Below are positions 8,524 to 15,499 of a stretch of DNA of 64,000 nucleotides, in pieces. The first letter of the stretch is position 1, and each line of letters begins with the position of its first letter. The stretch is from Chryseobacterium culicis (GTDB lineage Bacteria > Bacteroidota > Bacteroidia > Flavobacteriales > Weeksellaceae): the NCBI RefSeq assembly GCF_900108365.1, contig NZ_FNWQ01000001.1:1178001-1242000 (forward strand), in the 5' to 3' direction. The position numbers and the translations under genes are program-made. The notes under the pieces are model-generated. The model was not told the DNA's origin. It searched no databases and saw only the letters and a program-made list of their open reading frames with translations.

Positions 8524-9714
8524 ATGGAGAAACGTGTACTTAAATTAGCAATTATCAGTGATCTACATTGCCATCCAAAAAGAAAAACAGGTGAAGGTAA
8601 TGATGAATCTTATTTATTAACAGACAAGCTTAGAGTACCCTCTAATGATCATCCTGTAGATGATCTATTGGAAAAAATAAATAATAATAAAATAGATAAA
8701 GTTGATTTAACATTGTGCCCTGGTGATTTTACCGACAAGGCAAATCAACAAGGTTTTATTTCCGGGTGGGGTTTCTCATTAGAAATTCACAGAGCATTAA
8801 ACTCTAAAGAAATAATTGCTACTGTTGGGAATCATGATGTAGACGTATATGCCCAAAATTCAAATTATACATTAGATGTAGCAAAAGGAATAAAAAGAGG
8901 ATTTCCTATTGAAGATGAAACAGCACAAGACATTTTTTGGTCCAAAGGTTGTGTCATTATAGAGCGTGATATTTATAGAATACTTTTAATTAATAGTACT
9001 CATTTTCATTATAATAAAGAATCCTCTAAAAGTGGAAAAGTTGGTGATGCTATGATTGAATACATTGAAAAACACCTTTCTTCAAATGATGATGACAAAA
9101 TAAAGATTGCTATGAGTCACCATCACCCAATTGATCATTCCATATTAAATCTTGGTGAAGAAGACAAAATTAAAAACGCTGATTCACTATTAAATGTATT
9201 AGGTAAATATAAATTTGATTTGTTCATTCATGGTCATAAACATCACCCATTAATTAGATATCATAATACCACTTTACACGGTCATAGATTGCCAATATTT
9301 GCTTCTGGTAGTTTTTCTTCTCATAGTAATCTAATGTTTACAAGTGTTAGAAATTCATTTCATTTAATTACACTACAAAAAGATAAAATTTGTAAAGGAG
9401 AAATTGATTCTTGGACCTTCTTTCCAAATTCAGGCTGGGGACAGCCAGACGATGAAAGTGGATTTCCATCATACGCAGGATTTGGATGTGAAAAAAATAT
9501 TGAAGACCTTGCAGAAAGTATAGATAATATAATGAAAAGCGAAGGAAAAATGACATGGAATGATCTAGTAAAGCAGGTTCCTGACTTAATACATTTATTA
9601 CCAGACGAAGGAAAAAATCTTGAAAAATTATTGTCTGACAAACAAATTCATATGGATAAAAGTTTAAGAGCTAAGCCAACCCAAGTATATAATCTAGCAA
9701 AATTATACTCATGA
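8524..9714 (+). CDS. Calcineurin-like metallophosphoesterase of the four-gene operon
   Basis: This 396-residue protein carries all five calcineurin-like metal motifs: SDLHCH (Asp13, His15), PGDFTD (Asp68), VGNHD (Asn103, His104), SHHHP (His199/His200) and HGHKH (His236, His238). After about residue 300 comes a roughly 95-residue tail unlike the enzyme core (WTFFPNSGWG onward, then a helical segment), probably a partner or substrate-binding domain. The family includes nucleases, cyclic-nucleotide phosphodiesterases and protein phosphatases, so the substrate is unknown. Its stop overlaps the start of the ATPase gene (ATGA), which suggests translational coupling and a shared complex. Confidence 0.88.
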   Translation: MEKRVLKLAIISDLHCHPKRKTGEGNDESYLLTDKLRVPSNDHPVDDLLEKINNNKIDKVDLTLCPGDFTDKANQQGFISGWGFSLEIHRALNSKEIIATVGNHDVDVYAQNSNYTLDVAKGIKRGFPIEDETAQDIFWSKGCVIIERDIYRILLINSTHFHYNKESSKSGKVGDAMIEYIEKHLSSNDDDKIKIAMSHHHPIDHSILNLGEEDKIKNADSLLNVLGKYKFDLFIHGHKHHPLIRYHNTTLHGHRLPIFASGSFSSHSNLMFTSVRNSFHLITLQKDKICKGEIDSWTFFPNSGWGQPDDESGFPSYAGFGCEKNIEDLAESIDNIMKSEGKMTWNDLVKQVPDLIHLLPDEGKNLEKLLSDKQIHMDKSLRAKPTQVYNLAKLYS

Positions 9715-11492
9715 GAATAGATGACATATATCCTGCTTATAATGCAAGGCATTTAAATCCAAATGAAGTAGGTGCTTCTTTCATATGGTCTGCAAATTTT
9801 GAAAAATTAATACAAAACGGACACTCTGTGATATTAGGAGCGAGAGGTTGCGGTAAAACAACCTTAATGAAAATGCTTACAATTCCTGCCTTAAATTCAT
9901 GGAGAGATAAACGAGCTAGTAAGATTAGAAAAAGCATTCCATTTTATGCTATATATATTTCAACAGATATATATTGGGATGTTAAAAATCACACCTACAG
10001 TTCTCAGTTAGAAAAATTCGAAAATTTTGATCAGATTATTTCATATTTTTCAGTGAATAGTAATGTATTTACCTCTCTCTGTGATACATTTTCCTATATC
10101 ATTGATGAGTATGAACTTAATGATGAATCAAAAGAAATTGAACTTTGCAAAGCTTTAATAGAGGCTTGGAAGTTAACTCAGGTTATACCAAAGCTTGTTT
10201 ATATAAAAGAAGCTTTAAATAAAAGGGTAGATGAAGTTAATCAGCTAGTCCAGCAAGTAATTTTTAATTATAAAAAGGGGGATATTATTCCACATCCATC
10301 ATATTTCAATTTAAATTTTGAGACTTCTGTCGAAGCAATTATTCCAATTTTTGAAAGAATTTATAATCTAAACGATGGAAAAAAATGGGCACTATGCTTT
10401 GATGAGTTAGAATTTGCCCCACTATGGTTACAGCAGAAGCTGTTTCGATCTCTGCGAAGTAGAAAACAATTTTTATTATACAAATTAAGTGCAAGTCCAA
10501 TACTATCCCTAGAATTAGAAAAGTTATTGCAATCTGAGTATCCGGCTACATCTGGAAATGATATGCAAATTATTAAAATGTGGAATTCAGGTGATAATGA
10601 GACTTTTTCAAGCCAGATAATTACTTCTCTTTTGAGAAAAAAATTTCCCGGTAAGAAAGGCATAGACTTCTTTGGATCAAACGAAGTTTATAATAGTTCA
10701 AACTTATATACTAAGGGGTCCTCATTTTTCAAAAAGATTATTGAATTAGCTAAAAAAGATCCTTCCTTCAATGATTTTTTAAAGGACAGAAATATCGATC
10801 CCAACAATCCTGTAATAAACGATAAAAAACTTAAAGACACTATATTCCGAAAAATTAAACCCATCGTATATTTTAGAGATTTTTACATCGATGAGATCAG
10901 CAAAAATAACAATAAAGTAACCTATCGAAGTAGAAAAAAGGGAAACGAATTATTTTTTGGACTTGAGGTTTTATCAAAAATTTGTGATGGAAATCCAAGA
11001 TGGTTAATTGGTATTATAACTTCAATACTATTAAAATCGTCAGAAAGTGGCGCTGAAAAAAATTTGCAATTTGATGAACTTCATAGTGCTGCTCTAAGAT
11101 TTAAAAATGTTATTGCTAATATACCTATTGGTAATAACACCTCATATTCCTTAATTGATATTATGGAAAAAGTAGGTTTATATTTTAAAGACCAAGTATT
11201 AGGTGAAAGATTTTCAATGGATCCTAAAGGTACATTTGAAGTTGATAGCAAAGAAATACTTTTAACAGATGATATTATTTTTCTTTTAGAAAAAGCTATC
11301 TCCCAAGGTGCAATAATTTTGGTAGATTCAAAAGATGATAATTTTGATTTTAGAATTCGTGGAAAGAAATTTAAGCTTGCTTATTTACTGAGTCTTTTAT
11401 ACAACCTTCCACTTAGAAGCTACCCTAGTGTTAAACTTTCAGAATGCTTGAGGGGTATTAAGCAAGTTAACCAAAAAACTCTATTTGATTAA
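9711..11492 (+). CDS. ORC/CDC6-like AAA ATPase of the four-gene operon
   Basis: This 593-residue P-loop protein has Walker A GARGCGKT (43-50) preceded by a stretch starting YNARHLNPNEVG, and a Walker B of the form ALCFDELEF. A sensor-like KLSASP follows. The rest is a long insert and a basic C-terminal half that may form winged-helix DNA-binding parts. The general pattern resembles ORC/CDC6-type ATPases that occur in bacterial conflict loci. It starts inside the phosphoesterase stop codon and ends one base before the next gene. It probably senses or remodels DNA or nucleoprotein and controls the neighbouring enzymes; that role is inferred. Confidence 0.8.
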   Translation: MRIDDIYPAYNARHLNPNEVGASFIWSANFEKLIQNGHSVILGARGCGKTTLMKMLTIPALNSWRDKRASKIRKSIPFYAIYISTDIYWDVKNHTYSSQLEKFENFDQIISYFSVNSNVFTSLCDTFSYIIDEYELNDESKEIELCKALIEAWKLTQVIPKLVYIKEALNKRVDEVNQLVQQVIFNYKKGDIIPHPSYFNLNFETSVEAIIPIFERIYNLNDGKKWALCFDELEFAPLWLQQKLFRSLRSRKQFLLYKLSASPILSLELEKLLQSEYPATSGNDMQIIKMWNSGDNETFSSQIITSLLRKKFPGKKGIDFFGSNEVYNSSNLYTKGSSFFKKIIELAKKDPSFNDFLKDRNIDPNNPVINDKKLKDTIFRKIKPIVYFRDFYIDEISKNNNKVTYRSRKKGNELFFGLEVLSKICDGNPRWLIGIITSILLKSSESGAEKNLQFDELHSAALRFKNVIANIPIGNNTSYSLIDIMEKVGLYFKDQVLGERFSMDPKGTFEVDSKEILLTDDIIFLLEKAISQGAIILVDSKDDNFDFRIRGKKFKLAYLLSLLYNLPLRSYPSVKLSECLRGIKQVNQKTLFD

Positions 11493-11493
11493 T

Positions 11494-12405
11494 ATGGAAA
11501 TAAAATATGGAAAACAAGTTGATATAGATAACATTAATGGAATATCAATAGATCTTTTAATCTTAGCTGGAAACCACGAAAAGAGGATGTTAACTTTATT
11601 TGATAAGGTAAAAGATAAAAATGAAATAAAAAAAACAATAATGTTTCGTTTCAAAGACGATTTTAAACCAATATCAAATAATTTTGAATTACAAACTATC
11701 AAAGATTGTAATCAAATTTATTATCTTCTCGATAATATTTTCACTAACCATAATAAGGAAAATTTTACTTTACTTGTAGATTATTCTTGTATGACTAAAT
11801 CATGGTATTATTCTATTATACTGTACTTGTCAAAGAAAAATCTTAAACAAAAAAATATCCGTGTGCTATTTTCCTATACACCTTCTAAATATTCAGAGCC
11901 TCTTACACCTAAACCCAATTCTGATATAGCACCATTACCTGGAAAATATGTAATTCCAACTGATAAGCCTAAAGCATTAATTGTCTGCTTAGGATATGAG
12001 CAAAATAAGGCAGAGGGTATAATAGAACATTTAGATCCTAAATTCTGTCATATATTTTATACTAAACCCTCATTGGATTCAATGTTTTCAAAAAAAATAG
12101 AAGAAAACAACAAAACTATAATCAGTGAAAGAAAAAACCAAATAACCACATATGCTTTTGGAGATTTGCTTAATTTAGAAAGATCTTTGAACGGTTTATA
12201 TCAGACATTAAAAAAAGATTATAGTATAATTATAGCACCTTTAGGCCCTAAGCCATTTGCTTTAGTGTCAATGATAATGGCCGCAAAATATCCTGAAATA
12301 GATATATGGCGAGTTGGTTCTGGATATGATATAAATGAATATGATAGAGAACCATTAGATAATAATTTTTATATTATAAATGACTTATACTTCTCTAATA
12401 ATTAA
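11494..12405 (+). CDS. Unrecognised Rossmann-like protein closing the four-gene operon
   Basis: This 303-residue protein matches no family I can name with confidence. Two alpha/beta parts are visible. The N-terminal part has IDLLILAGNHEKR and LLVDYSCMTKSWY. The C-terminal part has ALIVCLGYEQNKAEG and IIIAPLGPKPFALVSMIMAA, a hydrophobic strand, glycine turn and helix pattern typical of Rossmann or CARF-like folds. No signal peptide or membrane helix is seen. The ATG at 11494 was chosen, one base after the ATPase stop; a longer frame would use TTG. The conserved-looking turns suggest a nucleotide or small-ligand site, so it might be the sensor or effector of the operon. This is inference. Confidence 0.8.
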   Translation: MEIKYGKQVDIDNINGISIDLLILAGNHEKRMLTLFDKVKDKNEIKKTIMFRFKDDFKPISNNFELQTIKDCNQIYYLLDNIFTNHNKENFTLLVDYSCMTKSWYYSIILYLSKKNLKQKNIRVLFSYTPSKYSEPLTPKPNSDIAPLPGKYVIPTDKPKALIVCLGYEQNKAEGIIEHLDPKFCHIFYTKPSLDSMFSKKIEENNKTIISERKNQITTYAFGDLLNLERSLNGLYQTLKKDYSIIIAPLGPKPFALVSMIMAAKYPEIDIWRVGSGYDINEYDREPLDNNFYIINDLYFSNN

Positions 12406-12680
12406 ATTTAAATACCAAACATAAAATGTGGGCTTTCCATTTTTTATCATCAAATAGAGCTTTCCATTCTCTTTTACTATTGACAAATTCCACAGATTAA
12501 AAAATGCAGTAAGTAATAACTTTTGAAAATTACTAAAGTAATTTTCATCTATTGTTATTTTATCATCTTGAATTGTAAATTATCATTTTCTTTTGTAATT
12601 GACACAATATCCCCAAATCGCCTTTTACATTTTAGTATGATGTCGCTGCCTGAATTTACATTAACTATTTTTTTTATCTA
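12385..12680 (-). pseudogene. Degenerate minus-strand coding remnant
   Basis: The minus strand reads as protein-like in two frames. VNVNSGSDIILKCKRRFGDI runs on to about NDNLQFKMIK, then a shifted frame runs from DDKITIDENYF through LYLMIKNGKPTFYVWYL to a stop at 12385-12387. A frameshift in an A-rich stretch (near 12560) joins them, and no start codon is evident. It overlaps the last 21 bp of the preceding operon, convergently. I do not recognise the family. It fills most of the gap between the operon and the Crp/Fnr gene; positions 12680-12863 show nothing else. Confidence 0.4.
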
Positions 12681-12863
12681 TACTTGACTAAATTCTTTCA
12701 AAATGATAAAGGCTGACAATACGACTATTATTCATCTGTATTTTCTCAAACGAGGCATTATGTTTAGAGATTGTTAAACATAATTCCCTTAAGCCTTAAA
12801 GGTATAAAAATTGCATACTAAAAAGCACCAATTTACTAAGATGATCAATCTATTAAAAAAAAA

Positions 12864-13469
12864 ATGGATATGATAATCAAAGAAGAAATACTATTAGCAA
12901 ATGGTGCCACATTTGAAGAGTATAGTAATAATGACACTATTTTCAGTGAAAGTGACAAACCTCAATATTATTTTCAAATAATATATGGAACTGTAGAACT
13001 TAACAATTATCATGAAAATGGCAGTGAATTTACACATAACATTCTGAGGGATGGACAGAGTTTTGGCGAATCCTTATTATTTACTGATCAACTTTATCCA
13101 ATGAATGCTGTTGTTAAAGGTCCGTCCATGATTCTTAAACTTCCAAAAGAGAGCTTTCTTAAATTAGTACAGCAAAACCCTGAAATTTCAATAAGTATCG
13201 TTGAATGTCTTGCAGAAAGATTGTTCTATAAATATACAATGCTTTTTAACTTATCTTCTTCAAATCCTATGCTTAAAATTGAAAATATACTTAATTATCT
13301 CAAAAGTTTTAACTCTGATAAAAAAGACCCATACACATTTGAAGTTCCATTAACGAGGCAGCAACTCGCAAATCTAACAGGTTTAAGAATCGAAACGGTG
13401 ATTAGAACTGTTAAAAAAATGGAAAAGAGCAACATTCTGAGGCTAAAAGGTAGAACAATTTATTACTAA
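12864..13469 (+). CDS. Crp/Fnr family transcriptional regulator
   Basis: This 201-residue protein has an N-terminal cyclic-nucleotide-binding-type jelly roll (about 15-125, with GQSFGESLLF resembling the cAMP-cassette loop) and a C-terminal winged helix (LTRQQLANLTGLRIETVIRT, recognition helix about 168-187). No cysteine cluster for an iron-sulfur centre is present, so it is not a classical Fnr. It stands alone, with no partner gene and no effector indicated. The start lies directly after an A9 run. It may regulate the adjacent accessory genes or be a stress regulator; the sequence does not tell which. Confidence 0.88.
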   Translation: MDMIIKEEILLANGATFEEYSNNDTIFSESDKPQYYFQIIYGTVELNNYHENGSEFTHNILRDGQSFGESLLFTDQLYPMNAVVKGPSMILKLPKESFLKLVQQNPEISISIVECLAERLFYKYTMLFNLSSSNPMLKIENILNYLKSFNSDKKDPYTFEVPLTRQQLANLTGLRIETVIRTVKKMEKSNILRLKGRTIYY

Positions 13470-13784
13470 TTTAACTCTTCAGTAAGTTCTGTTTCAGACT
13501 GAGAAGATATAATGCTCATTTATACGACGGGAGCTAGTATGCCAGTATTTGATGTCTTAAAAATTGAATAGCAAAACATCAATCTTACTCCCAACTCCAT
13601 AATACTAATAGTCTATTTTCCTTCACATAGATGATACAACATGGGGGATACATAATTTATTCACAAGTAGTAAACTATTTAAAAACATTGTTATCTCACC
13701 AATCAGCTAAGCTAAACAGAAAATATAGAATCTAATTACGGATATCCGTAAAACGGTTACTTTTTTATTATGAAAAAAAAGCAC

Positions 13785-13792
13785 TAGCTTTG
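13785..13792 (+). promoter_or_regulatory. Promoter -7 box of the 6S-like RNA
   Basis: TAGCTTTG matches the Bacteroidota -7 consensus TAnnTTTG exactly. It predicts transcription starting near 13799, about 15 bases before the closing stem of the structured RNA. Confidence 0.55.
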
Positions 13793-13798
13793 CTTTAT

Positions 13799-13990
13799 AA
13801 TTTTTAACGATACAAAAGCGTAAGCTATCATTTGGCTACAGAAAACTGCGAATCTTCTTTAATGCCCAAAGTGATAGACTTACGCCCGTACTTCATACGG
13901 GTGCGGGCTAAGTCTTTCTGGGTATTAGGTTCTTCGCAGTACCTCTGTAGCAGATTGATTTAGTTCCGCACCTTTCGCTTTTATATTGGT
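13799..13990 (+). ncRNA. ssrS: Candidate 6S RNA (6S-Flavo type)
   Basis: The stretch folds as one long rod. Closing stem: 13814-13820 with 13976-13982. A large asymmetric internal loop comes next (14 and 24 bases). Then GCTACAGA 13835-13842 pairs with 13944-13951; ACTGCGAA 13845-13852 with 13933-13940; AATGCCCA 13861-13868 with 13919-13926; AGACTTA 13876-13882 with 13909-13915; and a terminal hairpin CCCGTA/TACGGG (13885-13901). A long hairpin with a central open bubble is the hallmark of 6S RNA, which binds the RNA polymerase holoenzyme by mimicking an open promoter. A well-placed promoter precedes it and no protein is encoded. A 6S family of flavobacteria is known; assignment to it is by structure, not by alignment. 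Confidence 0.65.
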
Positions 13991-14141
13991 TCATAGATAT
14001 AGTATAATTTAATATAAAACAAATGAAGAATACATTCTGCAAGGTTAAGATAAATCTACCGTAAAAGTCACATGATAAATATGGGATTTCCCCATTATGA
14101 ATTATTTATCATTTATAATTTCACACCGAAAAAACATAAAC

Positions 14142-14322
14142 ATGAGAAAAATCTATTTCTGTGCATTTATTATATGCACGTTTCTTGGCGTATTCGCTCA
14201 GGAAAAAAACTGAACGAAATAAAGACATCCAGCCATCTACCCAGCATTTTCTAAGTCAGATTACCAATAAAATGAAAAATCAGTATTTGATTGATCACAG
14301 AAATCTCAATTCCGAGCAATAA
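14142..14322 (+). pseudogene. Small secreted-protein gene broken by a frameshift
   Basis: The ATG at 14142 opens a good signal peptide (MRKIYFCAFIICTFLGVFAQ), then the frame stops after EKN. Removing one A from the seven-A run at 14203-14209 restores a frame that continues TERNKDIQPSTQHFLSQ and ends at 14320-14322, about 59 residues in all. Either the gene is dead or the run length was misread. Function unknown. Confidence 0.5.
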
Positions 14323-14467
14323 ACAGCAGACTTCACAAAGAAAACAAATAAAGTTTAGCTTTTCTTTTGGTTAAAAATATACAACAAGGGATTGAAATTT
14401 GAGAAAAATATTTTAAAAAACAATACAATAAATAATAGTAATCAGAAATTTTCATAGGTAGTTGTTT

Positions 14468-14640
14468 GTGTATCGGATGAAGTTGAAAATCTCATCCATA
14501 CGATGGATGGCGGGGCACTATTGGGGATATATTATAAGAGTGATGTTTCTAATGTAAAAGCAAGTGCTCCGGCGCCATCGTCAACATCCTATTACACATA
14601 AGATGGCAGTAACCTATTGAAGATGAATTCAGGACTATAA
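14468..14640 (+). pseudogene. Decayed coding trace ending DGSNLLKMNSGL
   Basis: One frame reads SDEVENLIHTMDGGALLGI, continues through a Ser/Pro-rich stretch to SYYT, then an in-frame stop, then DGSNLLKMNSGL and a final stop. There is no start codon. It looks like the end of a former secreted-protein gene; the family is unknown. Confidence 0.35.
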
Positions 14641-14863
14641 AACTTGATAAAAACTGAAAAGTAAAATTATTGTAAGGCAGCAAATGAGAATAAAGAAATT
14701 ACGTTCCCTAGCTTAATTTCTTGCATACACAATATAAGGATTTTCCTTATTTCTTTTGTGTAGGGCTTAAAGCCTATGGTCTCCCAGACTATCTATTTTA
14801 ATACCCTGATTTCTGTTGGGTTATATTGTTACACCCTAAAAACAAAATGTATGAAAACATTGT

Positions 14864-14938
14864 ATCTATCAGGATAACAAATTCCTATCGCACGAACGAC
14901 CGTTAAATATTGCGGGAAATCCCATTTATCAGGATAAC
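14864..14938 (+). repeat. Direct repeat ATCTATCAGGATAAC upstream of the Rhs operon
   Basis: ATCTATCAGGATAAC (14864-14878) and ATTTATCAGGATAAC (14924-14938) differ at one base, with start-to-start spacing of 60 bp. The second ends 32 bp before the first gene of the Rhs operon, so the pair could be a regulatory site. No known regulator is implied. Confidence 0.4.
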
Positions 14939-14970
14939 CCAATCAACTTTTAACTTTAAAACCAAATACA

Positions 14971-15492
14971 ATGAAAAAAAATTATTTAGGTACATCTTTT
15001 AGATATACTGCTCTAGGCAAGTCGACCAGAAAAAACTTACTAAATAGGAAAATTCTTCCTCTAATTTGTTTAATGATCGGATTTTTGGGATATTCCCAAA
15101 CCGAAGTCTATTTCAAATACGATGAAGCCGGCAATCAAAAATATCGTGGTCCCGAAGACCTTGCCGGAAAATCTTCAAAACAACTTAGAACAGCTTCTGT
15201 GGCAACTGCACAGGTGATGGATGAAAAGAGTTTCTGGAAACAGTTAAGGCTCTACCCGGTTCCGGTTAATGATCTTTTAACCATTGACTGGACAGAGGAA
15301 ACGGACAAACTAATAGAGTCTGTTTCTCTTTATCAGCATAGCACGGCACATTGGAAATTCCAGCAGAAGAATATTCCCGGACTTAACATGCAGTTAAAAA
15401 TTAACATGACTGGTTATGATTGGGGAGTATATATTCTTCGCTTTACGCTGAAAGATGGAAGAGTTTTCAGTAAAAACATCACTAAAAGATAA
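14971..15492 (+). CDS. Small T9SS-sorted companion of the Rhs protein
   Basis: This 173-residue exported protein has an internal-looking signal sequence at about 25-43 (ILPLICLMIGFLGYSQ), then a single YD-repeat-like motif FKYDEAGNQ (about 49-57). Its C-terminal domain (about 90-173: LRLYPVPVNDLLTIDW, then VYILRFTLKDGRVFSKNI) matches the type A sorting domain of the type IX secretion system. The gene ends 7 bp before the Rhs gene, so the two are co-transcribed. It would be carried across the outer membrane and may stay at the cell surface. A role in presenting or secreting the Rhs protein is inferred from coupling and the shared YD motif. Confidence 0.75.
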   Translation: MKKNYLGTSFRYTALGKSTRKNLLNRKILPLICLMIGFLGYSQTEVYFKYDEAGNQKYRGPEDLAGKSSKQLRTASVATAQVMDEKSFWKQLRLYPVPVNDLLTIDWTEETDKLIESVSLYQHSTAHWKFQQKNIPGLNMQLKINMTGYDWGVYILRFTLKDGRVFSKNITKR

Positions 15493-15499
15493 CACTGCT

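Larger units (their letters stand above)
13470..14970. other. Long gene-poor gap between the Crp/Fnr gene and the Rhs locus
   Basis: Besides the 6S-like RNA it holds a frameshifted small secreted-protein gene (14142-14322), a decayed coding trace (about 14468-14640), an inverted repeat around 14728-14763 (ACACAATATAAGGA facing TCCTTATTTCTTTTGTGT), and a direct repeat just ahead of the Rhs operon. Positions 13470-13780 show nothing I can interpret. Confidence 0.5.

Noticed and set aside
14072..14254. 60-codon frame ahead of the Rhs locus
   Set aside because: It overlaps, in another frame, the signal-peptide gene starting at 14142, which is far more protein-like.
15455..15499. Earlier in-frame start of the Rhs protein
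   Set aside because: It overlaps the upstream coding sequence, while the ATG at 15500 begins a proper signal peptide 7 bp after that gene.
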